Below are positions 34,545 to 46,923 of a stretch of 64,000 nucleotides of DNA, one piece after another. The first letter of the stretch is position 1. The number at the start of each line of letters is the position of its first letter. A model generated the notes under the pieces. It made no database searches. It worked only from the letters and a program-made list of their open reading frames with translations, and was not told the DNA's origin. Source of the stretch: Elymus sibiricus (lineage: Eukaryota; Streptophyta; Magnoliopsida; Poales; Poaceae). Location of the stretch: contig CM077674.1 in assembly GCA_039707655.1 (NCBI GenBank), forward strand, positions 235,267,904 through 235,331,903, read 5' to 3'. The position numbers and the translations under genes were made by a program.

Positions 34545-34785
34545 GAAAAACGGTTCGCCATTGGAAAAAAAAGTCACCTGCCTCCTCTCGTACACCATGC
34601 CTCCAGCGCTCCGCCTCGCTTTGCACCGGTGGCGGCCCACCCCGCCGTCCACCTCGCGCCGGTGGCGGCTGGTGGCAGGTCGACCTCCACCGCCCCTCCC
34701 CCCTTACCCCCGCCCCCGCGCACACCATGTAGCACCACCAACCCCGCTGCTCCCTCCCCTTCCCCATCCCGATCTAGACGCCTAA
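34545..34785. other. GC-rich segment inside the tentative Helitron C
   Basis: GC-rich (ccgccgtccacctcgcgccgg) sequence open in several frames on both strands. No domain is recognisable. It was probably contiguous with 38338-38580 before the solo LTR inserted. Confidence 0.35.
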
Positions 34786-37700
34786 CCCGCTGTAACACCC
34801 CTGTGTAATGAGCTACAGTGATCCTTAATGATTATGCTAAGTCACTTTGATTTGCAATGCTTGATCACAGTGGATTCATATCTCATTTCAAATTCCACCA
34901 CTGAAATCAATTCAAATTGCAAGTGAAATTTTAAGTTGCACAAAAGTTGCTGCAAAATAGTTTATCATTTAGCAAATATTCCATAACAATTATTTGTTAA
35001 GGAAAACAACATCACCACATTGCTAAATGGGCTATAGCAATTAAAACAGTGACAAATCAGCATTTTTAAATGCCTTTTTATTTATGAAAAATTCAAACAA
35101 ATTCAAATGTCTCCCAAACTTTTTGTGACGGTGCAGAAAAATGCAATGCTATTTATGAGCAAAGCTCCACATTTTTGCAAAGTCATTTGGTGGCTTAATT
35201 AAAATGCAAAACTGTTGCTGGAAAAAGAAACAGAAAAGAAAATAGAAAAGGGCCACTGTGCACTGGGCCTAAGTGCACAGTGCACCAGCCCAGCCCACCT
35301 CCACCGTCGTCTCCCTCTCTCTCCTGTGCGTGTCGCCGCGCCCGTGGCCGCGCGCGCTCCCTCCGGCCGCTGGCCGCCACCGCGACGAGTGGTTGGCGAG
35401 GGGATAAGGCTGAAGCCTCCCCTCGAGCCCCTGGACACCGCGGCTCTCTCTTCCTCACTCTCCATCGCCGCTCCCCTCTTCCTCCTCCCTCGGCCGAGCG
35501 CTGCCATCGCCATTGTCCGTCTCTGCTGCGGCGACCGTCGTCCCCGTTCCACTCCACCGTGTTAGGAGGCTCCGCCGAGCTCGACCACGTCTTCTGCGCC
35601 AAGCATCTGGAGCCGGGGAGCCCTACAACTGCCGGATCGAGCAGCCCCTTTCGCTTCGGTCATCGGCGACCGCCGGCGTTCCCAGCCTCCCCTGCAGCTC
35701 CTAAGCTTTCGCCAGCCTCCTTGGGCCGCACGGTGAGCCTCCACGTCGCTCCCTTCCCCTCTTTCGCTCATTGGATCGCTCTGTCGCCGTTCCCGCACGA
35801 GGCCGAGCTCGGTAGCGCCATGGCCGGTGAACTGCTTGAAGCAGGGCCACTCGTGCCGTCCCACGTTGCCCGCCGTGCTCCTGGCGCTCGCCGGAGGTCG
35901 ACTAGCCTTTTAGTTTGCGCGGGAACCGCCCCGAGCTGCACGCTCGTGCTAACCCGAACGCCGCCGCCGCCCCTGCTCATCGCCGGCGTCGTTTGCGGCC
36001 ATCTCTGCCCCTGCCACCACCGCCGTTGGATGCGGCACTTCACGGGCGTTCGAACGCGCCATCCCGCGCTCCAAATGCAGCCCTGTGGGCGATTTCCGAT
36101 GCGGCCAGTGTGTCGCCGCCGCGTTTTCTGGTCGCCGGCGGCGAGATGCCGGCGCCGCTGACGTGGCGCAGCCCTGGGGCCCACCCTGGGTCACTGCCAG
36201 TGGGTCCCAGGGGCCCCGTTGACCGCGTTGACCCAGTCAACGTGCTGACTAGGCAACCTCAGCCACTGACATGTGGACCCCACGTGTTAATTAAACTGTT
36301 TTTATAATTAAACTTAATCTGTTAATTAGTTAGTCACTGACAAGTGGAGCCCACCCCGTCTAATTAACCCTGGATTAAATTAAACGCTGGATTAGTTACT
36401 GTCTATGACAGGTGGGGCCACTCCACTGTTCCAGTGGATAAGGTTGACCCAGTCAGCCTGCTGACTCAGCATGGCCCCACCAGTCAGCCACTGCTGACTG
36501 GGCAGTTGACTGGCCCCACATGTCAGTCACAGTGCCCCTCAGCTGGGTACAATACTGGGTACCCGTCGCATTTTTAGGTTAAATGTTTTTCGAATTAATA
36601 ATAATCCAGGGATTTTCAGAAATTGTTTAAAACTTTGAAAAATCATATAAAATAAACCGTAACTCCGATGAAAATGTTTTATATATGAAAAATGATCAGA
36701 AAAGTAAGACGAATCCGAATATGCCATCCACATACCTGTCACATGCCTCCAACACTGCGAACATGGAACCTTCCCCTCCGGATCAATATACCGATAAGCA
36801 CCTGGAGCTGGGAAAATATTCCCCGGATATTTTTCCTCTCCGTCTAAAATAATTAGTGAAGCACTAGAGCACATAATCAACCCGTACTGATCTGACATGC
36901 ATCTGTGTGCCTTTGTTTGCCCGTTATTTATTTGTTTCTCCCTCCTCTTTCTTCTTCGGTAGACCCTGTGACTGCTACCGATGCCCCTGTGATCGACTAC
37001 GTCACCGACGACCCTTCTTCCTTCTCAGCAGAGCTTCCAGGCAAGCAAAACCCCCTAGATCATTCCTATATCGCCCATTCTTTCTCTCCCATGCTTGCAT
37101 TAGATTTTGCTACTGTATTTGATTGCTCCTATTCTGATGCATAGCCTGTTTTTGTAACTTGTTGTTGATACTTTACCTGTTGTCCTATATGTTTAGTATA
37201 GGCTGGTTAGTGATCCATTTGTGGCCCCGCACCCTTGTCCTTGTTGCCATGCTTTACTACCGGTGACCCGATCAGTGTGATCGATGTGCAGAGACCGACA
37301 CAGCACCGCACCCCCTTAGTTGTATGACTCTGCAGAGTTACTATCGAGTGCCAAGGGTGATACCTCCTACCTCACTCCTGATGATATCTCTGTAGCGTAG
37401 CTAGTCGGTTGTGGGTTACCGAGGGTGATTCCTCTTTCACCACCTCCGATGATGCCTCTGTCGTGCAACCCCTCAAGTGTGAACCCATCGAGGGTGATTC
37501 CTCCAAGTTCACCTTGACGGATACATCGAGTGGGAGTCCATCGAGGGTGATTCCTCGGACTTCCCCCTTGATGATAAAACACACTGTTACATTTCACTGT
37601 TGCCCCTTTTTAACTGATACTGTGGGACTGAAGGGACAGGCGGTACCACCCCGGTAGATGTGGATCTGAGTTCCCGACAGTCTCTTGTGAAGTCGGGTTG

Positions 37701-38342
37701 GCCTGGAGGGTACCCGCGACATAATTACGCGGCACGGCCGGGCAGGCAGAGACCGTCCCAGGAGAGGGATGGGCCTGGCCCTTGCCGTAAGTCCGCGAGA
37801 CGGGGCGACAGGAGCACTGATCGTCACCGCGCGCTCCCAACACACTAATGGGTTTGGATATGTGATCTAAGTAGGCCTCTTGCCTTTTCGCACTAACCAC
37901 CACGCGGGGATAAGTATGGGCACTCGGCGTCATACGATTCTTCTGAAAGCTCTGTCAGACGTCCAGTGCAGCATTGCGTCACGGCTGGGCCGGCGCCATC
38001 CAGGACAGAGGTGGTGCCTGGACTAGCCCTGCTCGCAACGACCCGGAGTGCAAAGGGCGATGGGCCCAAGACCCCTGAACGCTTAGGATGTAGACCGACG
38101 GGGACCTCTCTGCGGAGCCTAGGTAGGACTACGGCGTGTCGATCGACCGAGGCCGGGCATGACCAGGAAAAGTGTGTCCTGCCAGAGTTAATCGAGCGTG
38201 TTGGGTAAGTTGGTGCACCCCTGCAGGGAAGTATATCTATCCGAATAGTTGTGTTGTGATATCTTCCCGTGAGTCCCTGGCTTGATCGTGCGCATTTGCG
38301 TGTATGATTAGTGCACGATTGAGTCGGGGGCGTCACACCCGC
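34786..38342 (+). mobile_element. Probable solo LTR, 3547 bp, with 5-bp duplication CCCGC
   Basis: 34791-38337 begins TGTAACACCCCTGTGTAATG and ends ...gggcgtcACA, with CCCGC directly on both sides (34786-34790 and 38338-38342). TG...CA ends and a perfect 5-bp duplication indicate LTR-retrotransposon insertion. No second LTR copy, primer site, polypurine tract or gag-pol motif exists inside, so it is best read as a long solo LTR left by recombination. GC-rich open frames at 35195-36307 on both strands overlap each other and show no domain. Phrases such as gttgacccagtca and cactgacatgtgg recur at about 36230-36530. Confidence 0.75.
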
Positions 38343-39467
38343 CCGGCGCGATGAGGTGCACAACGGCAGCAGCTCTACTGCGTGCGACCACCAGAGAGAG
38401 AGCCAGGAGGAAGAAGGGAAGGAAGGAGGCTTGAGGAAGGGGCGGCGGGATCCTGCGGGACAGGGTTGGAGCCCCGGTGGTGCTACTGCTGTTGTTGGAC
38501 GGCGGCCGATGGGACAAGTCCCTAGGTAAGAGGAAAAACATGTGCTGCATCGGCACATTTGATGCAGAGCAGCCACTATAAGTTCCTCTCCCTTCTCTAA
38601 TTAGTATTGAGATTCCATTGCTATTTGATGGAGAGCAGCCACCAAAAGTTCCTCTTTTGATGCACAGCGGCCACCGAAAGTAGCTCTCTCTTTCTCTCTC
38701 TAATTGATTCTCAGCTATAGAAGGACGTGTATCTATGCTACTTGCTAATGTGATGGCTAATGCATGTGGATTGATTCATGAATTAGCAAAATATTTCCCG
38801 TGAGATGTGCTAATATACAAATTTGATGTTTACAGTGACCTCCACTTGTTTGTTGTTATGCCTATAAGAGATGATTTTTTTTTCATCTTTTAAATAGAAA
38901 AGCATAGTACGGTTGCTCTTATACAGCTTATAAAAAGCAATTACAAGTAAGAAGAGTGGTGTGTTCTCCTTAAAACGAAATTGCAGAAGTTCACAGCGGG
39001 CGCATTTTTTTCCTAAAGCAGAGAAGGCAAAAGAATCTCATCTCCAAAGTGTTCAGTGCACAGAAGATTAACCATGCAAAAACTCAGGGTGGACCACGGG
39101 GGCTTCAGTGCTGGCGGAACGGTAGGGGGCTTGGCTGCTACCAGGGTGATCCAAATGGAGTATCTAGGTAGCGTGTTTGCAGCCTCTTGCACTAACATGA
39201 TTAATGGTAGCTTATATTCCATGACATGATTTTGCAGCTGTAATGATATGTTTCATGCGAGAGGACATAAAATTGCATCCTATTTTTCAGTCCAGTTAGT
39301 TCCAAATTACAAATGTTTGTGCTATAAGTGACAATTTGGTGGAAAAAGATGAGTCATATATACACCCAATGTAAGCTTTCACATCAGTCGTTACTCTTGA
39401 TTGTCTTTGCAAGTCCATAGATATTAATTTTATGATTTTCCTTTACTCATAGTAAGTACTGAATATT
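38343..39467. other. Tentative Helitron C body, no gene supported
   Basis: Low-copy-looking sequence with a duplicated phrase (gatggagagcagccaccaaa at about 38628 and a variant gatgcacagcggccaccgaa at about 38658). No coding region is supported. Confidence 0.4.
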
Positions 39468-39696
39468 TTGTCCTTCAACCCTTTAGGTGTTAATATCTGT
39501 GATGTGCCTAGCAAAGTTGGCAACAACTACAGTATAACCATTATGATCTGCACAGGGATATCACCTAGGTGCATAAATCATAATCATTCAGTTTTTATTT
39601 GGCAAGCTGGAGCTACCCGGAACTTTCGATTTTGGTGCCAAGATGGACGGATTCAACTGGGTGACCCACTGTCAGGTATTGTTGTTCAGTTATCCA
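39468..39696 (+). pseudogene. Exon-like fragment of an unidentified gene
   Basis: An open stretch reads VNICDVPSKVGNNYSITIMI and then FIWQAGATRNFRFWCQDGRIQ. It is preceded by a T-rich tract ending ccctttag and followed by a cag/gtattg donor-like junction. Codon composition and flanking splice-like signals suggest a captured exon, as expected in a Helitron. I do not recognise the parent gene. Confidence 0.35.
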
Positions 39697-39741
39697 GAGG
39701 GTAAGGTGGATATGTTCTGTTTGAGATCAAATCTTGGTATT

Positions 39742-40650
39742 TGTCGGCCCAGTGGGAACCAGAGTACCACGGCCCGTCTGCCTCTGGCCCAGGAGGCGGC
39801 GCATGGGCCAGCCCAGGCAAGATGGCCCTGGGGCCGTCGCTCGGGAGGGGTCGCCTCGCGAGGGGCTAGCCTCGCGAGGCGCCTCATCGCCAGGCCATGC
39901 CCTGGCGAGGCCGGCAAGCCCCGGATCGCTTCGTGAGGCAATCCCTCGGGAGGCCGCCTTGCGGGGCGTGGCGCACGGTGCCGGCCTCGGGACGGCCATC
40001 TCGTCACGTGGGTGACGCCCCGACGACAGGGCGAGGACAGCAGGGTATAGCTCAGGGGTAGCAGGATGCAGCTCAGGCGGGTTTCCATTCTGGTGATAGG
40101 GGAGCAGTGGCATCTGCCTTCCCCCCCGAAGAGAGCCCCAAGATATTTCCTCTTTGGTGAAGGAGTATCAGGACGGATCAGCATGCCAGGATGGAGGTCA
40201 TCGCCAAGCCCACCGGCGCGTCACAAGGAGCTGCTTTATCAGGCGGAGACCGCCTTTAGTCAGGATAAGCCTGTGCTCTTGTCCCCCTTTTGAATTACCG
40301 CCCTGTGGCAACCCTTTCCCGCTCATATTTTCGGGGAAGAGGACCAAGGCACTACAAAGGGGCAGGGCTGCTTCCATGTAAGGGGATCGACTCATTCTCC
40401 CCCACACCTCGTGTACTTGGAGCCACAAGCTCTCGATACAGAGCAATCCAACACAGGCAGGAGTAGGGTGTTACAGCGCACGGTGGCCCGAACCTGGGTA
40501 GCTCGCGCGTCCCCTTCGTGTCCGGTGAGAGCCAGCTAGTCCGTCGTGTCCCCGCCATAGTCCCGTCTTAGGCTGCCAAGCAAAGTCCCCCAGAGTTCGA
40601 ATCCTAAGTTCTTGGAGAAGTTTCTTCGACGCAGATCCTAGACTCCGACA
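39742..40650 (+). repeat. 5' LTR of the Gypsy element
   Basis: 909 bp, begins TGTCGGCCCAGTGGGAACC and ends GACTCCGACA just before the primer site. The flanking 5 bases (GTATT, 39737-39741) are the candidate duplication, not testable because the other end is outside the window. Confidence 0.7.
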
Positions 40651-40651
40651 T

Positions 40652-40828
40652 TTGGCACGCCAGGTAGGGGGGCTTGCCGTCTTCGCGCCTTCGACCTCGA
40701 CATCGGCACCGACATGGACGACGCCGCCGTGCACTGCGCGTCGAGCCACCGTCGTCGGGTCCGTTGGGGAGCGGGCGTCCTCCTCCATCCACCCGTCGCC
40801 AAGTGGGCGGGACCGGGGCCTCTCCTCC
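40652..40828 (+). pseudogene. Gypsy gag, 5' fragment left of the CACTA insertion
   Basis: The open frame beginning in the primer-site region (frame of 40652) reads into the CACTA terminus at 40829. Its frame is the same as that which resumes at 60578 once one TCC is discounted, so the transposon inserted inside gag. Confidence 0.6.
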
Positions 40829-41200
40829 CACTACTAGGGAAAAGCTTATAGGTAGAACATTAGTAGTAGCGCGGGAAAATAAGCAGCGCTGCTGCTAATT
40901 AGCAGTAGCGTTGGATTTGGACAGCGCTACAAGTAAGGCATTAGCAATAGCGCTGGAAATACTTGCCGCGCTACTGCTAAGTGGGCCCCAACATGCCCAC
41001 CGACGCTAGCTGTAGTAGTAGCGCCCTCCAAAATACAGCGCTACTGCTAAAGTTTTAGCAGTAGCGCCGGCTCTGACAAAACCGCTACTACTAATGGGCC
41101 CCACTTAGTAGTAGCGCTGCTCCGAACAAGCGCTACTACTATGCACCTTAGCAGTAGCGCCGGCATAAATACAGCGCTACTACTAGGCGTGGTTGTTGCC
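40829..41200. repeat. CACTA left TIR and subterminal repeats
   Basis: TIR followed by at least ten direct or inverted copies of agcagtagcgc/gcgctactgct. These are the binding platform for the element's TnpA-like protein in the family. A C/T-rich leader (about 41210-41333) follows and is then cut by the Copia insertion. Confidence 0.85.
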
Positions 41201-41333
41201 ACCTTTTCACCCACCCCCTCTCCCCCTCCCCTTCCTCCCCCCTTTGCCCTCTCCCCTCTCTAAGTTACTTCTCCACCATTATTGCCCTTCTTCTCTCTTC
41301 CTTCTAACTCTCTTCTCTCCCCATTAATGCCCC

Positions 41334-42931
41334 TGAAAGCACATTTGCTCCCTTGGTGGTTTTGGTAATTCATGCCAACATACATGTTGTTGGACTAATG
41401 CTTTTATCTAGTGAATTTCAGACAAGTTCAACAAATGGCGTGGCATGGACAAGAGGATGTGGAACCCCTTCAAAATGCTAAGGACAATGATTGGCAAAAG
41501 CTCAAGACTCTACATTTTTGGTTTAGTGATCCAAGATCACATTGAGTCCATAGGAAAGCCAATACTATTAAAAGGGGATGATGTGTTGCTTAATGGTCTT
41601 TTTGCTCAAGTGCTTAGTGACAGTACTCCTAAACCCTCAACCACTCTCTCTGCCCAAAGATGTCCAGAACCTACATTCTAACTCGGCCCCACCAAAATTT
41701 CCTATTCGGCCCCACCGAGTTCATCCAAGACTTAGCCACTGCCAAAACCCTAACAAATCGGATCCACCGAAATAGATCTCGGTCTCACCGAGATGGCCTT
41801 GCCAACTCTCTGTAATCATTTGCATTTACTTCGGTCTCACCGAGTTTTGCAAATCGGTCTCACCGAGATGGCTTGCCAACTCTCTGTTGCCTTATTGCTT
41901 CACTTCGGTCCTACCGAGTTGATGCAATCGGTGCCACCGAGATGAGGTTTGCCCTAGCCATTGCACTTCGGTCCATCCGAGATGTTCGTATCGGTCCCAC
42001 CGAGATTCCTAACGTTCATATCTTTTACACAGTTCGGTGCTACCGAGATGATTGTTTCGGTGCCACCGAGTTGGGTCAAAAGTGTGTAACGGTTGGATTT
42101 TGTGTGGAGGCTATATATACCCCTCCACCACCTCCTTCTCAGTAAGGAGAGCCATCAGAACGTGCCTACACTTCCACCATACATTTTCTGAGAGAGAACC
42201 ACCTACTCATGTGTTGAGATCAAGCTATTCCATTCCTACCATTTGAAACTTGATTTCTAGCCTATCCCAAGTTGCTTTCCACTCAAATCCCTCTTCCACC
42301 ATAGCCAAATCTGTGAGGAGTTGTTTGAGTGCTGGGAAGACTATCATTTGAAGCACAAGAGCAAGGAGTTCATCAACAACACACCGTATATTACCTTTTG
42401 GAGAGTGGTGTCTCCTAGATTGGTTAGGTGTCACTTGGGAGCCTCCAACCTGATGTGGAGTTGAACCAAGCAGTTTGTAAGGGCAAGGAGATCGCCTACT
42501 TCGTGAAGATCTACCCCGAGTGAGGCTAGTCCTTCGTGGACGTAAGCCATGGTGGAATAGACAAGGTTGCTTCTTCGTGGACCCTTCGTGGGTGGAGCCC
42601 TCCGTGGACTCGCGCAGCCGTTACCCTTCGTGGGTTGAAGTCTCCATCAACGTGGACGTACGATAGCACCACCTATCGGAACCACGCCAAAAACCACTGT
42701 GTCTTCATTGCGTTTGATCTTCCATACTCTACCCCTTTACATTCCGTACTCTTGCATGCTTTACTATTTCCGCTGCTCAATCTCTAGATATGCATGTGTA
42801 GAAAGTATTGGAGTGATCTTAACTTATGCCAAATTCAGTCTAAATTCCAAGAGAAATTGAAAACTACACCTTTGGCTGGTTAGGAGTCTATTCACCCCCC
42901 CCCCCTCTAGACCTATCTCCTCGATACCACA
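41334..42931 (+). repeat. 5' LTR of the second Copia element
   Basis: 1598 bp, starting TGAAAGCACATTTGCTCCC and ending TCGATACCACA. The TATA box (TATATATA, about 42113-42120) is preceded by some 400 bp of TCGGTG/CACCGA words. Confidence 0.92.
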
Positions 42932-42933
42932 AT

Positions 42934-42945
42934 TGGTATCAGAGC
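42934..42945 (+). other. Primer binding site (initiator tRNA-Met) of the second Copia element
   Basis: TGGTATCAGAGC two bases after the 5' LTR, identical to the site in the first Copia element. Confidence 0.9.
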
Positions 42946-42986
42946 CTTGGTCTCCATTGCCTTGGTTTCATCACCATTGGAGGGAG

Positions 42987-45900
42987 ATGGATGTGTCTAC
43001 GTTGGGGAGTCTTAGACGTAGAGTGCCTATTCTCGATGGGGAGTATTACAATTTTTGGAGGGATGAAATGCTTGATATCTTTGATGAATTTAACTTGAGC
43101 AAGTATATTCATAATCCTTATGTGCCCCCTATTGATCCCTTGCATCCTACTCATGAAGAGAAAATTGACATGCTTCGTAATCTTAGAACCGTCAATCTTT
43201 TCATTAGAGGATTACCTAAGGTTGTGCTTCGTTGTATGCAAAACTTTGCATGTGCTTATACTCTATGGCATGATTTAGAAAAGCGATATCCTGATTACTC
43301 CTTAAAGAGTCTTGATAAGATTCTTCATAAGACTGTTGCTTTACACAAGATGAGTCCTAATGATCCTAAGTTTGATGATTGCTTGTTTGAGGTTCGTGAT
43401 CTTATGCGTGCCAAAGGAGATGTTACAACTATTAGCAACATTATCATGGAAGCCATTAGAATCCATAAACTTGAACATTGTCATGATCATGAAACTAATG
43501 AATCTATTACCCTAGGTAATGATCACACGCATGATGAAGAGGATGTTGAGCATGGCTGCTATGATGAAGATGAAGAGTTTGATATTGAATTCGAGAAGAC
43601 CATGAGAAATCTCAGTCTTATGGCAAATCTTCGAGATTACATGGTCGGAGGAAAAGAGTGGATTCTTGATAGCGGCTGTACTGATCACATGGCCGGAGAT
43701 AGAGACATGTTTCGTGAGCTTGCTAAAAATGATGGTCCACGCAAGTATGTGACTTTTGGAGACAACTCCAAGGGTAAGGTACTTGGCCTTGGTAAGGTGG
43801 CCATATCCAATGATAGCTCTATACAAAATGTTATGCTTGTTGAATCTCTTGGTTACAATCTTCTTTCCGTATCTAGACTAGCCGATTTTGGTTTTAATGT
43901 TCTATTTACCAAAGTAGATTGCCAAGTATTTCGCCAAGATAATCATAATATGGTCTTTACCGGCATTCGTAGAGGTGATCTATACATTGTTGATTTCACT
44001 AAGAGAGCCCAACCTCGTACATGTTTAATTGCAAAATCTTCTAAAGGTTGGTTATGGCATAGAAGACTTGGACATGTTGGTATGCGTAACCTTGATAAAC
44101 TTGTTAAAGGAGATCACATTCTTGGAGTGAAAGATGTTATATTTGACAAAGATCGACTTTGTAGTGCTTGCCAAGCAGGAAAACAAGTTGGAGGAAGCCA
44201 TCCCGTGAAGAACATTATGACCACGAGGAGACCACTCGAGCTACTTCATGTGGATCTTTTTGGTCCCAACTCCTATAAGAGTCTTGGTGGTAACTCTTTC
44301 GGTTTGGTCATTGTTGATGATTTTTCCAGATTTACGTGGGTGTTCTTTCTTGATGACAAATCGCAGGTACAAAAGATCTTCAAGAACTTTGCAAGAAAGG
44401 CTCAAAACCAATTTGAAGTGAAGATCAAGAAGGTTCGAAGTGACAACGGAACGGAGTTCAAGAACACCAATGTGGACACCTTTCTTGATGAGGAGGGTAT
44501 TTCACATGAGTTCTCGGCTACGTACACACCTCAAAAAAATGGAGTTGTTGAGAGGAAGAACTGGACACTTATTGAGATGGCAAGAACGATGCTTGATGAA
44601 TACAAAACTCCAAGACATTTTTGGGCGGAAGCGGTTGAAACAGCTTGTCATGCAACAAATCGACTTTACCTTCACAAGCTTCTTGGTAAAACGGCATATG
44701 AACTGCTCACCGGTAACAAACCACAAGTTGGATACTTTCGAGTATTTGGCTCAAAATGTTACATTCTTGATAAGCATCGTCGTTCAAAATTTGCTCCTAA
44801 ATCTCATGAAGGTTTACTACTCGGTTATGGATCAAACTCTCACACTTACCGTGTCTACAACAACTTCACTCGAAAAGTTGAAGAGACGGTAGATGTGAAG
44901 TTTGATGAGACTAACGGCTCGCAAGTCAAGCAATTGCCACTTGATGTAGGAGATAAAGAACCATCGGAAGCAATCCAAGACTTGCCCATTGGCAAGATTT
45001 GCCCCGTGGAAGTAAAGGAGAGTACCTCGTCTATTCAAGTGGAAGCCCCAACTTCACATCAAGGTGAACGACAAGATATGGAGGCATCCACAAGTGGAAC
45101 ACGTCAAGGCGATGGGAATGAGGAAGTGCAACAAGATGATCCACCTCAACCTCCTTGTCCACCTCCACAAGCGAACAACGACAACATCAATGAAGAAGAG
45201 GAAGATGATGATGATGAGGAAGCCTCACCACAACCCAAGAAAAAGCTACCTCGAGTTAGAGCAAGAATCGACAAGGATCATCCCGTCGGACAAATACTTG
45301 GAGATATCCAATCCGGGAGAATCACTCGCTCTAAATCTCGTTTAGCTAACTTTTGTGAGCATTACTCATTTATCTCTAGTGTTGAACCCTTGAAGGTAGA
45401 AGATGCTCTCAAGGACCCCGATTGGGTGAATGCAATGCACGAAGAGCTACACAACTTTGAGAGGAACCAAGTGTGGACATTGGTTGAGAAGCCTAAGGAA
45501 GAGCAAAACATCATTGGAACCAAATGGGTGTTTCAGAATAAGCAAGATGAAGATGGACAAGTTGTACGCAACAAGGCTCGTCTCGTAGCACAAGGTTACA
45601 CACAAGTCGAAGGTATGGACTATGGTGAGACCTATGCCCCCGTTGCAAGACTTGAATCCATTTGCATTTTACTTGCTTATGCCAATCACCATGATATCAC
45701 TCTTTACCAAATGGACATTAAAAGTGCTTTCCTAAATGGTGAAATTGAGGAGGAAGTGTATGTTAAACAACCTCCCGGCTTTGAAAATCCCAAGAAACCT
45801 AATCATGTCTACAAACTTCGTAAAGCTCTTTATGGTCTTAAACAAGCCCCTAGAGCTTGGTACAAATGCTTGACAAAAGTTTCTTCTTGAAAAAGGTTTT

Positions 45901-46923
45901 GAGATTGGGAAGATTGATTCAAATTTGTTCACTAAGAGGGTTAATGGAGAATTATTTGTATGCCAAATTTATGTTGATGATATTATCTTTGGATCTACTA
46001 ACCCCTCTTTTAGTGAAAAGTTTGGAAGGTTGATGTCGGAAAAGTTCGAGATGTCTATGATGTGTGAACTCAAATTCTTTCTTGGCTTGCAAATCAAGCA
46101 AACTAGGGAAGGTACCTTTGTTTCTCAAACAAAGTATACCAAGGACTTATTCAAGAAGTTCAACATGCAAGAGAGTAAAGGTATGAAAACTCCCATGCGC
46201 ACGAGTGGACATCTTAACTTGACCAAGGATGGCAAACCTGTTGATCAAAAGGTATATCGATCTATGATTGGTTCATTGCTATATCTATGTGCCTCCCGTC
46301 CCGACATTATGCTAAGTGTGTGCATGTGTGCACGATACCAAGCGGCACCAAAAGAGTGTCACCTTAAGGCGGTAAAAAGAATTGTGAGATATTTGATACA
46401 TACACCAAACTTTGGCATATGGTATCCCAAAGGATCTTCTGTCAATCTTGTTGGCTACTCCGATTCGGACTATGCCGCAGACAAGGTTGACAGAAAATCC
46501 ACTTCGGGTACATGTCAATTTCTTGGTAGATCTCTTGTGTCTTGGTCCTCCAAGAAACAAAATTCCGTATCTCTATCTACTGCTGAAGCAGAATACATTG
46601 CCGCGGGATCATGTTATGCTCAATTACTATGGATGACACAAACTCTTAAAGACTATGGGGTGCATGTGAGACATGTACCATTACTATGTGACAATGAGAG
46701 TGCTATTAAGATATCACACAATCTTGTGCAACATTCTCGAACTAAGCATATTGAGGTTCGTCACCATTTCATTCGAGATCATGTTGAGAAAGGTGACATC
46801 GACCTTAAACATGTTCATATCGACAAACAATTGGTGGACATCTTTACCAAACCCCTTGATGACAAAGTGTTTTGTCACTTGAGAAGTGAGTTGAACATCA
46901 TTGATGCCTCAAACGTGAACTAG
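42987..46923 (+). pseudogene. Copia polyprotein (short gag, PR, INT, RT, RNase H), one frameshift
   Basis: I prefer the start [12 protein letters not shown] (42987), because upstream codons overlap the primer site. The first ~220 residues are gag-like without a CCHC knuckle. Protease: [13 protein letters not shown] (about 43660). Integrase: the HRRLGH...CSACQAG zinc region (about 44059-44178), then the catalytic series DLFGP, SDNGTEF and [45 protein letters not shown], and after the frameshift YVDDIIFGSTN (about 45970). RNase H: DRKSTSGTCQFLG, STAEAEYIA. The frame changes near 45875-45885, between RAWY and the YVDD box, and ends in TAG at 46921. Domain order PR-INT-RT-RH defines Copia. One indel separates it from an intact enzyme set. 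Confidence 0.92.

Larger units (their letters stand above)
33481..39741 (+). mobile_element. Helitron C (tentative), interrupted by Helitron B and a solo LTR
   Basis: If Helitron B is removed, the flanks join as TCTTTCCCTAATAATAATAA and then AGCGC, which aligns with the 5' ends of Helitrons A and B (TCTTTACCTACTAATAAAG). The text after it (gcgtttttgcagaaaagtccctt, about 34478) also parallels Helitron B's tttacaaaaaagcccctga. No 3' CTAG with hairpin is found before the Gypsy insertion at 39742, so the element is cut by that insertion or its end lies past the window. Of the host span, 34444-34785 and 38338-39741 would be its body. Confidence 0.5.

Noticed and set aside
35195..36307. 293-codon + strand frame and overlapping - strand frames
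   Set aside because: They lie inside the probable solo LTR, overlap each other, are GC-driven and show no recognisable domain.
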